DNA of 64,000 bases from Ochotona curzoniae (Eukaryota; Chordata; Mammalia; Lagomorpha; Ochotonidae): NCBI RefSeq assembly GCF_017591425.1, contig NW_024467120.1:11160001-11224000 (forward strand), in the 5' to 3' direction. Every line of letters begins with the position of its first letter. Position 1 is the first letter of the stretch. Below the pieces are notes generated by a model that searched no databases, was not told where the DNA came from, and saw only the letters and a list, made by a program, of their open reading frames with translations. Both the position numbers and the translations under genes were made by a program. Shown in pieces: positions 35,079 through 45,380 of the stretch.

Positions 35079-36379
35079 AGAACAGAAGTCTTGACGGTTT
35101 CAGCAAGTGGCAGCAAATGCAATTTGGGGAATCAGCAGCAGCAGGAGTGGGGCATTTATGGGGCATTTATGGAAGGAAAGAGTCTAGAGAAACTGGGTGT
35201 CTGCACTGAGGACCGGTAACCATCTTATTTGCACAATTGCCCCTGGTTAATCTCCAGGGCAACTGTTGTTACCGCACCAGGTGGAGAGGCCCGTTTCTGC
35301 CACATGTGGTCTTCAGGCATGCACAGCATTCACAGGACTGCATGTAGAAGTACTGCCTGCTGGAAGAGGATGCGTTTTTCAGGGTGATTTTCTTCCCTGG
35401 GGTGCCACCTCTTTCCATTCTCCAGACTTCCCTCCCTTAGTTTTATTTTCTAGAAGAAATCCATGAAATGCAAACTCTTAATTTTAGGCACTTAAAATCA
35501 GGCAAATAAAGTTGTCTGAAATAGCCACAAATTTAAAATGAATCTAGGTTGATAGCCTTTTATTCAAATAGCTCCATGCATGCACATGGAGATGCTCACA
35601 CCGTTTCCTGAATTGCCATCCCATATTGATGTTGTCACTTAAGGCAAATTGGGCTGATTTAAGAACATTAGGGGAGAAGATTGCATTTTCTAAGGAGTCA
35701 GAGAAGGGAGCCCTCTCTCTGAATACAAAGCTATTACACAGGTGGAACAATTGTATAGAAAGCATTTTAAAAGTAATGAACAAGATAATTATGTTGTTCT
35801 GATACATGTCGGCCCTCTTCCTATGAGAACTCTCACCTAGGACTCCCTTGTTGGTGCCTGGCATTCACCACTACTGGGTACCTCTGAGAGGTCCAGGAAC
35901 AGAGCAGTACCATCGGTCCTGAAAAGTGCCCGTGCACGCACTAACTCCTCACAAGAGCGAGCAGGAGCGGCCTTAATTTGAGTGGCTCCTTTTCTTCATG
36001 AAGAGCAGAAGACGATAGGCCTGTTGTGGGTTTTAATTACTGACAAGCCTTTAGCGAGTGCACTGAGGTTTGTTTTGAAAGCTTGATGCTGGCAAGTGCT
36101 GTTTATGTGATAATGACATGCTGAGGACAAGGCTGGCTGTGTTCTTTCTGGTAATGAGAAAGGAGGATTCAAGTCAGGTCATTGTCTTCTTTATGCCAGA
36201 CACGGTGTCCTGTGAAGTGTGGCATGGACAAGGCTTTCATGATGTCTGTAAAGGGCTGCTTGGCCTGGGAAGATCATTAGGAGAAAATAGCCCCCGTGGC
36301 TGGCTTTGGGTGTGGATGAGAAGTATTAGCATCAAGAGGTCCATATGGGGTACTGTGTGGTGTGTGCCTTAGAAGTTGA
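35079..36379. other. Unique-looking stretch, candidate conserved noncoding part
   Basis: No gene. The segment about 35930-36120 is repeat-free and includes TTTTAATTACTGACAAGC, a homeodomain-type core. Constraint cannot be judged without alignment. Confidence 0.35.
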
Positions 36380-36523
36380 TGGGTGAGGATCCCAATTCTA
36401 ATGGGTATCAGTGTCACTGGAGCAAGTGAAGTCACACTTGAGTCTTAGTTTTCCCCTCTGTAGCTTGGGGATAACCGCCTTCCTCGCATGGTTAAATGTG
36501 ACTAGTTCAGCACCCCTGGCATA
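36380..36523 (+). mobile_element. MIR fragment, truncated by a SINE fragment
   Basis: CTTAGTTTTCCCCTCTGTAGC and GGGGATAACCGCCTTCCTCGC, followed by CCCTGGCATACAGCAGG, track the MIR consensus (CAGTTTCCTCATCTGTAAAATGGGGATAATA ... GTGCCTGGCACATAGTAGG). A CSINE piece begins immediately after. Confidence 0.7.
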
Positions 36524-36616
36524 CAGCAGGGCTGGAGGGATTAGAACCAGCGCCTATATGGGATCCCAGCGCATGCAAGGCAAGGACTTTAGCCTTTAGG
36601 TTACTGCGCTGGGCCC
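36524..36616 (-). mobile_element. CSINE head fragment, young type
   Basis: GGATTAGAACCAGCGCC, ATATGGGATCCCAGC and TTACTGCGCTGGGCCC give only the tRNA-like head of a young CSINE, abutting the end of a MIR. Confidence 0.85.
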
Positions 36617-37340
36617 ACAAAGCACAATTTGAACAGCCTCTTCCTCTTATCTGACGTAAATTGTTCAGGAAAGGAAGAATTGTTGGCACGTGGTGTGTAG
36701 AGGGAAAGGGTTGTGAAGGATGCCTTTTTTGCCAGAGCAGTCTAGAATGCACCACCCACATCTGTGGTTAGAGGGCATGAGTCCCTTGGCCTCACAGGTG
36801 TGAGATGGCATAGGGACTGATGTTAACCAAGGATTCTGAACTTGCCCACGCAGGCAGGGTGAGGCCCAGGCATGAGAACCTTTGAAGTGGTATCCCTTGG
36901 GAAAGAAGACCTGATTCTTCCCTTTGTTGGCACCTGTGTGGTGACTGGGGTTGAAGGAGAGCATGGGATTTCTGACAATGGTTGTGAACTGCAAATTTTA
37001 TATTACTCTCAGAGCTTTTAAAACCAGATTATCAAGTTAGCCCTTGTTAGCACACTCAGAAAATACAATGGGCTGACTTATAATGAGCGAAAAATAGCAG
37101 TTCTGTGTAAGTTATCAAATTCCAAAACAATGCTAATGAATGTGGAGGGTTGCTGTGAGTGGAACGTGTTCTGCATAGGTGGTTTGTGCAATCATTCAGT
37201 GCATCTGTAGTTCAAATTATGCCTGCAGGAAATTTCACTGCCAGTGTCAGGTGGTTTATTGACATGTTAAGGGAATTAAAAGATTATTTAGTTTGGCCTT
37301 TCAGAGAGCTATTATTACTGCTTGAACCATGATTATAATT
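36617..37340. other. Unique, AT-rich; candidate conserved noncoding part
   Basis: No coding frame or repeat. The part from about 36990 to 37340 is repeat-free with several TAAT/ATTA cores (GATTATAATTGTAATCATC). Confidence 0.35.
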
Positions 37341-37344
37341 GTAA

Positions 37345-37580
37345 TCATCATTAGGTAGCTAATATTTGTTGAGTTATTATTGTTGCTTAGGTCCAGTGCT
37401 AAAAAGCTTGGATGTACTCTTCTCATTTAATCTTAGCAGTCCTCAATGGGAGGTTGATTGGCTTGGTATGTGTTTCTAGCCGAGAGTGGGAAGCTTAGAG
37501 AGGTTAGGCATTTGCACAGGTTCACATAGCTGCCGAGTGGCAAGCTGGTCCAGATTTTTCTGTCTTTAGAAACCTCATGC
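37345..37580 (-). mobile_element. MIR
   Basis: TAGCTAATATTTGTTGAG, TCTCATTTAATCTTAGCAG, GCACAGGTTCACATAGCTGCCGAGTGG follow the reverse complement of MIR (starting at its 3' end). Confidence 0.8.
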
Positions 37581-38364
37581 CAGCCCCCTACAGTTACATC
37601 TGTAGGGATTGTCAGATGCGTAGAACTAAGGCTGTGTATCTGAGCAGCTTCCATTCATGTTGCTTAGCTTGTCTTCTTCTGTGGTTTGTCTTTACTAAGT
37701 CATGTTTAATAGAACCTGCAGTGGAGTGAACAGGATCTTCAGGGATCAGTAAAGCCTGCAGGGCACAACCTACACCCAGGACCTGATTCACCCAGAGCCC
37801 ATGCTAATCGCTTTGTGTTCTTTGCTGTAGACCTACTCTCACCTGCCTGGATGCCTTCTCATTCTGTCTTTGAAAGAGTGAGAATTAGTTTTCGTGCAAA
37901 GTTGCCTAGGGCGTCAGAAGGCTGTTTTCAGTATAATGGCAGAATTTTGTTTTCTCTTCTCCTCTTTCATCCTAAATATTCTATATAGATTTTACGTTTT
38001 CGTCTTATCTCTGGGTTGTGCTTAATGGCCACAAATTTGCTCATGGTTAAAACTGGAAACTTCTTGCATTTGTATTTTGAAGTGCCTTTCAGAAATGTAT
38101 AATGAGCAATTTTGAGAAGTCCGTATGTCAGAATGTTTATTTCTGTACTAGTGGCCACCAAAGTGAGCTGGCTGCCTTCTTTGGGCATAGTCTGCCTCAT
38201 TGTGTTTTAAGCATCTCAAAAAAACATCATCAGTGTCTTCATTGTCATCAAGAAGCATGTATAAAGTTCCCACTGAGCATTTTGAATTATCACTAAGGAA
38301 GAATAATTAATTTGAATTTTTCATCATAACAAAAAGAGAGAAGTATCATCATTGTATACTCATT
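37581..38364. other. No feature recognised
   Basis: About 780 bp without recognised repeats or exons. Confidence 0.45.
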
Positions 38365-38378
38365 AAAAATCTGGCCAA

Positions 38379-38704
38379 CGGGGCCCGGCGGCATGGCCTA
38401 GCAGCTAAAGTCCACCTTGAACAAGCCGGGATCCCATATTGGCACCGGTTCTAATCCTGGCAGCCCCACTTCCCATCCAGCTCTCTTTTGTGGCCTGGGA
38501 AAGCAGTGGAGGACGGCCCAAAGCTTTGGGACCCTGCACCCACATGGGAGACCTGGGAGAAGTTCCTGGATTCTGGCTTCGGATCGGCATAGCATTGGCC
38601 GTTGCACTCACTTGGAGAGTGAATCATCTGACAGAAGATCTTCCTCTCTGTCTCTCCTCCTCTCTGTATATCTGACTTTCCAATAAATAAATAAATCTTA
38701 AAAA
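38379..38704 (+). mobile_element. CSINE, young type, full length with perfect TSD
   Basis: The head GGGCCCGGCGGCATGGCCTAGC, the B-box region CCGGTTCTAATCCTGGC, GATCGGCATAGC, and a tail TTTCCAATAAATAAATAAATC plus A run. AAAAATCTGGCCAA occurs at 38365-38378 and 38705-38718 without mismatch. It is among the least diverged SINEs in the window. Confidence 0.97.
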
Positions 38705-38718
38705 AAAAATCTGGCCAA

Positions 38719-39058
38719 TGTCCTGGAGTGGTAACCTAGTGGTTGAAGTCCTTACCTTGCTTGCACTACTGGGATCCCATATGGGCGCCAGTTCATATCT
38801 AGGCTGCTCCCTAGATATGAACTTCCCTTCCAGCTCCCTGCTTGTGGTCGGGAAAAGTAGTGGATGGTCCGATGACTTGAGACCCTGCACCTACATGGGA
38901 AACCTGGAAGAAGCTCCTAGTTTTGGATCAGCTCAGCTCAGGCTGTTGTGGCTTTTTGGGGAGAGAACCAGCAGATGGAAGATCTTTCTGCTGTTTCTCT
39001 TTCACTCTGTAAATATGACTTTCCAATAAAAATATAAATAAACCTTTTTCTTTTTTTA
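38719..39058 (+). mobile_element. CSINE, young type, second in tandem
   Basis: TCCTGGAGTGGTAACCTAGTGG head, ATATGGGCGCCAGTTC, and a tail TTCCAATAAAAATATAAATAAACC. An internal inverted repeat, CATATCTAGG/CCTAGATATG, occurs near 38796-38819. It starts directly at the right TSD of the preceding SINE. Confidence 0.93.
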
Positions 39059-39148
39059 AAGATCAGGCTAATTGCTTCTTAGGAAGCACTTCTACATTCC
39101 AACGTGCAAACAGAAAAGAACAGAGTCATTCTGAAAAATAATCAATTG

Positions 39149-39478
39149 AGGGCCGTGTGTGGTAGCTTCATGGCTGAAGTCCTTGCCTTGCACGTGCCGA
39201 GATCCCATATGGGTGCTAGTTCGAATCCCGGCTGCTCCATTCCCATCAGCTCTCTGGTCTGCTTGTGGCCTGGGAAAGCAGTAGAGGACGGCCCAAAGCT
39301 TAGGACCCTGGCACCCATGTAGGAGACCCAGAAGAAGCTCCTGGTTCCTGGCTCCTGGCTTTGGATTGGCTTAAACTTCGGTCATTGCAGCCACTTGGGG
39401 AGTGAATCAGCAGATGGAAATCTTCCTCTCTGTCTCTGCTTCTCTGTAAATCTTATTTTGCAAGAGAAAAAGAAAACA
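39149..39478 (+). mobile_element. CSINE, third in tandem, canonical B box
   Basis: GGGCCGTGTGTGGTAGC head, TAGTTCGAATCCCGGC (B box with the canonical GTTCGA), GGCCTGGGAAAGCAGTAGAGG, and an A-rich tail ending AAGAAAACAC. GGTTCCTGGCTCCTGGC is locally duplicated near 39342. Confidence 0.93.
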
Positions 39479-39604
39479 CTTAAAAATATGTTTGCAGGGA
39501 ATAGAATTAAAAGACAAGGTAACATTTTGGTTTAGATTTATAACAATTTTAGTTGTATGCTTTTGCTGTAAATAGAAGTATTTTTGTCATTTATAACATA
39601 ATAG

Positions 39605-39712
39605 CAGCTTATGAAAAAATTGAATTAAAAGCTTATTTTGGTGCAACAGATTTTGAAATCCATTAATAGTTTGCTCATAATTTGCATATTGCATTAACTT
39701 TTTAAGGACTCC
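39605..39712 (+). mobile_element. Palindromic DNA-transposon fossil, copy A
   Basis: TTATGAAAAAATTGAATTAAAAG, TTATTTTGGTGCAACAG, TTTTGAAATCCATTAATAG, CTCATAATTTGCATATTG and CATTAACTTTTTAAGGAC give the shared order of the family, with a degraded inverted repeat at the ends. Confidence 0.72.
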
Positions 39713-39851
39713 CCTGTGTTCAGTTTCTTTATACTTAAGCTACAGCAACTAACACTCCTTTAGTGTTAAAATATTTAATAGCTTATGTTATTGTAGGGTA
39801 TAGTTAGATCTCAGCTCTAATTTCATGATGTTGTTCAGGGATGCAATGCTA

Positions 39852-40092
39852 ATTTTATTTTTATATTTTTTTATTATGTGTCTAAAGGCAGAGAGTGAGA
39901 GATTTCATCCAAGGTTGTACTCTGTAAATGCCCAAGATAGCTGGGGCTGCCCCAAGCCGAAGCCAGGAGCTGAGAACTCCATCTCAGTGTCTCCCATGGG
40001 TGACAGAGATGACTTGAAGATTACCTGCTGTCTTCCAGCATGCCCTGGCATCGGGAGCCAGAGCCAGGCATCCAACCCAGGCACTCTAATAA
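39852..40092 (-). mobile_element. CSINE, old copy beside the L1
   Basis: TTATTTTTATATTTTTTTATTATG, AGAGATTTCATCC, GAAGCCAGGAGCTGAGAACTCC, and a degraded head complement at CAACCCAGGCACTC. The L1 landed about 10 bp beyond its head end. Confidence 0.7.
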
Positions 40093-40100
40093 AATTTCCT

Positions 40101-40115
40101 AATCCCATAGTTTTT
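40101..40115. repeat. L1 target-site duplication, left copy
   Basis: AATCCCATAGTTTTT borders the poly(A) side of the L1. Its last five T residues merge with the T run of the tail. It is identical to the copy at 46783-46797. Confidence 0.93.
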
Positions 40116-40124
40116 TTTTTTTTT

Positions 40125-40549
40125 ACATTATATTATGTAGTACAGTTTTATAGGCGCTGGGGATCCCCCCCACCCCTCCCATACCCCTCCCCCCATGGTG
40201 GATTCCTCCACCTTGTTGCATAACCATAGTTCAAGTTCAGTTGAGATTCATTGCTTGCAAACACCTGCCTAGCATAAAGTTCAGCGTCTTATTGTCCAGA
40301 TAAGTTCAGTGGCCTCTTGGGGAGACCTTCTATGGTCTGAAGATAGGTCTAACAGAGTAAAGATCCAGTCAGTTAAAAGCCCCAACAAGGCCTCAGTATC
40401 ATTATACAACATTATGGAATTAATTGACATAGTATTGGGTAAACAATATGTTAAAAATAATGCAAGTTCCATTCTTCGAAACATCTGGGTTGAGACAGTA
40501 TCAATGACAGGTTCAAAAAATAACAAACCACCAAACAAAAAATTACAGG
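40125..40549 (-). other. L1 3' UTR with G-rich tract
   Basis: About 425 bp lie between the ORF2 stop and the poly(A). On the minus strand the segment at 40165-40194 has several runs of 3-7 G separated by 1-3 bases, the guanine-rich tract typical of mammalian L1 3' UTRs and capable in principle of forming a G-quadruplex. No canonical AATAAA lies immediately before the tail, only AT-rich sequence with AATATA. Confidence 0.8.
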
Positions 40550-43500
40550 TTAAATCAAGGCAAACATGTGGTATCTAATCTTTTGGGATTCGCTCATTTC
40601 CCTTAGCATTATAGTTTCCAGTTGTGCCCATTTAGCCACAAAGAACTGCATTTTGTTTTTTTTAATAGCTGAGTAGTATTCCATGGAGTAGATGAACCAA
40701 AGCTTTCTTATCCAATCTTCTGCTGATGGGCATTTCGGTTGCTTCCATGTTTTCGCAATTACTGATTGTGCTGCAATGAACATAGGGATGCATGTTGGTT
40801 TGTCGTAAAACAGGTGTTTTGGATATATTCCTAGGAGTGCTATTGCTGGGTCATATGGTATGCTGATTTTGAGTTGTTTGAGTGTTCTCCAGACTGATTT
40901 CCATAAAGGCTGTACCAATTTGCAGCTCCACCAGCAGTGGAGTAGGGTTCCCTTTTCCCCGCATCCTCGCCAGCAAGCGTCGTTGGTGTTCTTGTTTATG
41001 TGGGCCAATCTTACTGGTGTTAGGTGGTACCTCATCGATGTTTTAATTTGGATTTCCCTTATTGCTAGGGAGCTGGAACATTTTTTCATATGTTTGTTTG
41101 CCATTTGGACTTGTTCCTTTGTGAAATGTTTGCCCATTTCCCGTGCCCATTTCTTGAGTGGCTTGTTTGTTTTGGTTTTTTGGTTGTTTTGAAGTTCTTT
41201 GTATATCCTGGAAATTAGCCCCCTATCGCCTATATCGTGTGCAAAGATCTTCTCCCACTCTGTGGGTTGCTTTTTTACTTTGTTGATTGTTTCCCTTGCT
41301 GTACAGAAGCTTCTTAGTTTGATGAGGTCCCATTTGTTTATTCTGTTCTCAACTGCTATTGCTTTTGGTGTCCTTCTTAGAAAGTCGGTACCTACTCCTA
41401 GGTCTTGCAGGGTATTTCCTACATTTTCTTGCAAGAGTTTGAAGGTTTCTGGATGTAGGTTTAGGTCTTTTATCCATGTAGATTGGATCTTAGTGTATGG
41501 TGATAGATGTGGGTCTATCTTTTTGTTTCTACAGGCTATCAGCCAGTTGTCCCAACAACATTTACTAAAGAGTCCTTCCCACTTGCTTAAGCTGTCATTG
41601 GTCTTTTTGTCAAAGATTAATTGGCTGTATCTGTGTGGATTCCCTTTTGGTGCTTCTATTCTATTCCATTGATCTTCCTTTCTGTCTTTGTGCCAGTACC
41701 AGGCTGTTTTGATTACCACTGCTCTATAGTATGTCCAGAGGTCCGGGATTGTGATTCCCCCTGCTAATTTCTTATTTTTCAGGATGGTTCTAGCTATTCG
41801 TGGTTTTTTGTGTTTCCAGATGAACTGTTGAATCATTGTATCCAGTTCCGTGAAGAATGTTTTGGGCAATTTGATTGGAATTGCGTTGAAAATGTATATT
41901 GCTTGTGGTAGTATAGACATTTTAATGATATTGATTTTGCCTATCCAGGAGCACGGGATGTTATTCCATCTTTTGAGGTTTTGTTCAATTTCCTTTTTAA
42001 ATAGTTTGTAGTTTTCTTCGAATAGGTCTCCTACACTTTTGGTTAGATTTATTCCCAAATACTTCATACTTCTCTCTGCTATTTTGAATGGTATCCTGTT
42101 GGTTAGATCTTCTTCCATCTTGGTGTTATTTGCGTACACTATGGCTGTTGATTTTCGTTCGTTAATTTTGTACCCCGCCACTCTGCCAAACTCTCGTATA
42201 AGTTCTAGCAGTTTCTGTATTGAGTCTCCTGGTTTTTCTATGTATAGGATTATGTCATCTGCATATAGTGAAAGCTTGACTTCTTCGTTTCCTATACGTA
42301 TGCCTTTGATTTCTTTTTCTTGTCTTATGGCCTCTGCAAGTACCTCTAGGACTATGTTGAATAGCAGTGGTGATAGTGGGCACCCTTGTCTTGTTCCAGA
42401 TCTCAGTGGGAAGGGTTCTAGCTTTTCTCCATTCAGTATGATACTGGCGTTGGGTTTTTCATAAATTGCTTTAATTATGTTGTGGATTTTCCCATCTATG
42501 CCTACTTTGGCTAGAGTTTTTAGCATGAAGAGGTGTTGGATTTTGTCGAAAGCTTTTTCTGCATCTATTGAAACTATTATGTGGTTCTTGTTTTGCAGTT
42601 TTTGGATATGGTTTATAACATTTATGGATTTCCGAATGTTGAACCATCCCTGCATTCCAGGGATGAATCCTACTTGATCCGGATGAATGATCTGTCTGAT
42701 GATTTTTTGAATTCTATTGGCTAGGATTTTGTTGAGAATTTTAGCATCAATGTTCATCAGAGAAATAGGTCTGTAGTTTTCCTTCTCTGATGGTTCTCTA
42801 TCCGGTTTTGGGATTAAGGTGATGTTGGCTTCATAGAATGAGTTTGGGAGGGTTGCTTCCTCCTCTATTGTTTTGAAGAGCTTGTAGAGGATTGGGGTTA
42901 GTTCTGTTCGGAATGTTTTGTAGAATTCTGTAGTGAAGCCGTCTGGGCCTGGGCTTTTTTTCGTTGGGAGATCCTTGATGACTGTTTCAATCTCTACCTC
43001 GGTTATGGGTTTATTTAATTCTGCAGTTGCCTCCGGACTGAGTTTTGGTAAATGGTGGGAGTCCAAGAACTTTTCTATTTCTTGGTGGTCCTCAAATTTG
43101 TGGGAGTACAGTTCTTTGTAGTAATTTCTAATTATTTTCTTAATGATTGCAGTGTCTGTTGTTATGTTGCCTTTTTCATCTTTAATGCTGTTGATTCTCA
43201 CTTTCTCTTGTTTTTTTTTGGTCAATCGGGCCAGTGGAGTGTCTATTTTGTTTATTTTCTCAAAAAACCAACTTTTTGATTTGTTGATTTTATGTATAGT
43301 TTTTTTGATTTCTATTTGGTTTATCTCCTCCCTTGTTTTGATGATTTCTTGTTTCCTATTGTGCGTGGGACTCTTCTGCTGCTGTTTTTCCAGATCCTGG
43401 AGGTGTGAGGTTAGTTCCTGTATTTGGCGTCTTTCTTGGGCCTTGACATGCGCTCCGATTGCGATGAATCTACCTCGTAGCACTGCTTTGGCGGTGTCCC

Positions 43501-44362
43501 ACAAGTTTTGGAATGTTGTATCAGAGTTTTCATTGGTTTCCATGAATTTTTTGATCTCATCTTTAATTTCTTCTCTGACCCATTGTTCGTTTAATAGCAT
43601 ATTGTTCAATTTCCAAGAGTGCCTATACTTCCTGGGGAGTTTTGAGTTGTTGATTACCAGTTTCATCCCATGGTGGTCTGAGAGGGTACATGGTATGATA
43701 CTAATGTTTTGGAAGTTGTTTAGATTCGCTTTATGTCCTATCATGTGGTCGATTCTGGAGAAGGTGCCATGCACCGCTGAGAAGAATGTATAGTCTGTGG
43801 CCTTAGGATAAAAAGTTCTATATATGTCTACTAAGTCCAGTTGTTCTATTGTTTGTGTGAGCTCTGTTGTTTCTTTGTTGAGTTTTTGTTTCGTAGACCG
43901 GTCCATTGTTGTTAGAGGTGTGTTGAGATCGCCTACAAGAATTGTGCGGGTGTCTATGTCTTCCCTTAAGTCTGTAAGTAATTGCTTTACGTAAGTAGGT
44001 GCATTAAGATTCGGTGCATAAACATTAATGATGGTGATTGCTTCTTGATGGATCATTCCTTTCACCAGTATAAAATGGCCTTCCCTGTCTCTTTTGATGT
44101 TAGTTAGAATGAAATCTATCTCGTCTGAAATTAGGATAGCTACCCCAGCTTTTTTTTCTCGTCTATTGGCGTGGAATATCTTTTTCCATCCCTTCACTTT
44201 CAGTTTCTTTGCATCCTTTCTGGTTAGATGCGTTTCTTGTAGGCAACAGATGGTTGGGTCTTGTTTGATGATCCATTCTATTAATCTCTGTCGTTTGATT
44301 GGTGAATTTAGACCATTTGTGTTGAGAGTTAAAATTGAGAGGTTGCAATTTTGCCCTGCCAT
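40550..44362 (-). CDS. LINE-1 ORF2 protein (endonuclease and reverse transcriptase)
   Basis: This 1270-codon frame encodes L1 ORF2p, which nicks target DNA and reverse-transcribes L1 RNA from the nick. The N-terminal APE-type endonuclease (about 1-239) shows N14, E43 in LQETH, D145 and N147 in VGDLNTPL, D205 in SRID, and D229/H230 in SDHHG. The reverse transcriptase (roughly 500-770) has [18 protein letters not shown] near 528, D600 in the [10 protein letters not shown] block, [12 protein letters not shown] near 658, and the catalytic YADD at 700-703 (human has FADD). The C-terminal knuckle is C1130-x3-C1134-x7-H1142-x4-C1147. All these positions coincide with human numbering, and the length is 1270 against 1275 aa in human. 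No premature stop occurs. ORF2 is probably translated by reinitiation from the bicistronic L1 RNA. Plus-strand frames over this region are shadows. Confidence 0.97.
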   Translation of the reverse strand: MAGQNCNLSILTLNTNGLNSPIKRQRLIEWIIKQDPTICCLQETHLTRKDAKKLKVKGWKKIFHANRREKKAGVAILISDEIDFILTNIKRDREGHFILVKGMIHQEAITIINVYAPNLNAPTYVKQLLTDLREDIDTRTILVGDLNTPLTTMDRSTKQKLNKETTELTQTIEQLDLVDIYRTFYPKATDYTFFSAVHGTFSRIDHMIGHKANLNNFQNISIIPCTLSDHHGMKLVINNSKLPRKYRHSWKLNNMLLNEQWVREEIKDEIKKFMETNENSDTTFQNLWDTAKAVLRGRFIAIGAHVKAQERRQIQELTSHLQDLEKQQQKSPTHNRKQEIIKTREEINQIEIKKTIHKINKSKSWFFEKINKIDTPLARLTKKKQEKVRINSIKDEKGNITTDTAIIKKIIRNYYKELYSHKFEDHQEIEKFLDSHHLPKLSPEATAELNKPITEVEIETVIKDLPTKKSPGPDGFTTEFYKTFRTELTPILYKLFKTIEEEATLPNSFYEANITLIPKPDREPSEKENYRPISLMNIDAKILNKILANRIQKIIRQIIHPDQVGFIPGMQGWFNIRKSINVINHIQKLQNKNHIIVSIDAEKAFDKIQHLFMLKTLAKVGIDGKIHNIIKAIYEKPNASIILNGEKLEPFPLRSGTRQGCPLSPLLFNIVLEVLAEAIRQEKEIKGIRIGNEEVKLSLYADDIILYIEKPGDSIQKLLELIREFGRVAGYKINERKSTAIVYANNTKMEEDLTNRIPFKIAERSMKYLGINLTKSVGDLFEENYKLFKKEIEQNLKRWNNIPCSWIGKINIIKMSILPQAIYIFNAIPIKLPKTFFTELDTMIQQFIWKHKKPRIARTILKNKKLAGGITIPDLWTYYRAVVIKTAWYWHKDRKEDQWNRIEAPKGNPHRYSQLIFDKKTNDSLSKWEGLFSKCCWDNWLIACRNKKIDPHLSPYTKIQSTWIKDLNLHPETFKLLQENVGNTLQDLGVGTDFLRRTPKAIAVENRINKWDLIKLRSFCTARETINKVKKQPTEWEKIFAHDIGDRGLISRIYKELQNNQKTKTNKPLKKWAREMGKHFTKEQVQMANKHMKKCSSSLAIREIQIKTSMRYHLTPVRLAHINKNTNDACWRGCGEKGTLLHCWWSCKLVQPLWKSVWRTLKQLKISIPYDPAIALLGIYPKHLFYDKPTCIPMFIAAQSVIAKTWKQPKCPSAEDWIRKLWFIYSMEYYSAIKKNKMQFFVAKWAQLETIMLREMSESQKIRYHMFALI

Positions 44363-44417
44363 GTGATTGTGTTGTGTGTGTGTTGTTGCCTATGTAATTG
44401 TCTTGTTTGTGCGGCCT
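44363..44417 (-). other. L1 inter-ORF spacer
   Basis: A 55-bp gap separates the ORF1 stop from the ORF2 ATG. It is rich in CA dinucleotides on the minus strand. The size is similar to the 63-bp spacer of human L1 and fits reinitiation-type translation of ORF2. No IRES-like structure can be judged by eye. Confidence 0.8.
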
Positions 44418-45380
44418 TTAGTTTGGAGACCTTCTTATTTGCCAACTTTGTTTGTGATTTGCCTCCTTTTTGTCCGGGACTAGCGCATTTCTAAGGAGAC
44501 TTTGCAGAGCTGGTTTTGTGTAGACATATTCTTCTAGTTTTTCTTTGCTATTGAAGTATCTGATTTCGTTCTCATATACAAATGAGATCTTTGCTGGGTA
44601 GATTATTTTTGGTTGACAGTTGTTTTGTTTCAGGACTTGGAAGATCTTTGTCCATTCTCTCCTTGCTTGTAGGGTCTCTTCGGAGAAGTCAGCAGTGATT
44701 CTGATGGGTTTTCCCCTGTATGTGATCTTTTCTCTACTTCGTACTTGTCTCAGGATTCCTTCTTTGTCTTCATTGGAGTAGAACTTGAGCACCGTGTGTC
44801 TGGGTGAAGATCTCTTTGGATCATGTCTGTTGGGAGTTCTCTGTCCATCCTGTATGCGGGGTGGATTCGTGTTCCAAGTGTTTTGGAAGTTTTCCTGTAT
44901 AATTTCATCGAGCACTGCTTGCATCCCAGATTCTCTTTCTACTCCCTCGGGGAGGCCGATGATCCGAATATTCGATTTTCTAAGGTAATCCTTCATCTCT
45001 TGCATCATTTTATTAGTTTTGCTGAGGTTTGTCTCCAGCTGTTTGATTCGCTGGGCACTTTCATTTTGTGTGTCTTCTGTTTCAGAGATCCTTTCCTCTG
45101 CCGCATTTATTCTGTTGATGAGGCTTTCAATCTTATTATCTTGGGCGTCCAGTTTGGTTTTGATTTGTTGTATTTCGGTGATTATGCGGTTCTGGTAGTC
45201 TTCCAGCTTTGTGTCCACGTCTCTGAGAAATTTTAGCATTATTTTCATCAATTCCTTTGCTGGTAACACTTCCATGTCTTCATCTCGTATCGTCGATATT
45301 GATAATGGCTTTTGGCCCTTGTTTGGTGGGGTGCTGGCTCTTTCATCTGGAGCACAACTCTTTCTGGTGGTTTTTCCCAT
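44418..45380 (-). CDS. LINE-1 ORF1 protein (RNA-binding chaperone)
   Basis: This 320-codon frame encodes the L1 ORF1 protein, which trimerises, coats L1 RNA in cytoplasmic particles and acts as a nucleic-acid chaperone. Residues 1-45 are a basic, poorly ordered N terminus. Residues about 50-133 are rich in heptad-spaced L/I/M with E/K (for example the stretches near 82-100 and 111-130), as expected for the trimeric coiled coil. Residues about 134-228 form the RRM, beginning at RKSNIRIIGLPEG. The C-terminal domain follows and contains GKPIRITADFSEETLQARREW-type sequence ending near residue 243, a hallmark of L1 ORF1p with RNA-contacting arginines. The length is close to the 338 aa of human ORF1p. 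The start is the first ATG after the 5' UTR, and the ORF ends 55 bp before ORF2. No frameshift or internal stop is present. Confidence 0.96.
   Translation of the reverse strand: MGKTTRKSCAPDERASTPPNKGQKPLSISTIRDEDMEVLPAKELMKIMLKFLRDVDTKLEDYQNRIITEIQQIKTKLDAQDNKIESLINRINAAEERISETEDTQNESAQRIKQLETNLSKTNKMMQEMKDYLRKSNIRIIGLPEGVERESGMQAVLDEIIQENFQNTWNTNPPRIQDGQRTPNRHDPKRSSPRHTVLKFYSNEDKEGILRQVRSREKITYRGKPIRITADFSEETLQARREWTKIFQVLKQNNCQPKIIYPAKISFVYENEIRYFNSKEKLEEYVYTKPALQSLLRNALVPDKKEANHKQSWQIRRSPN

Noticed and set aside
38379..39478. tRNA genes at the SINE heads
   Set aside because: They have A- and B-box remnants but no complete cloverleaf or anticodon stem; they are the tRNA-derived heads of CSINEs.
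40860..45236. Plus-strand frames of up to 216 codons over the L1 ORFs
   Set aside because: They are antisense shadows of ORF1 and ORF2, with leucine/serine/phenylalanine-rich composition and no domain.
44418..45380. ORF1 considered as a retroviral gag-like gene
   Set aside because: The coiled coil, RRM and ARREW-type C-terminal domain followed by an APE-endonuclease RT gene identify LINE-1. There are no LTRs, protease or integrase.
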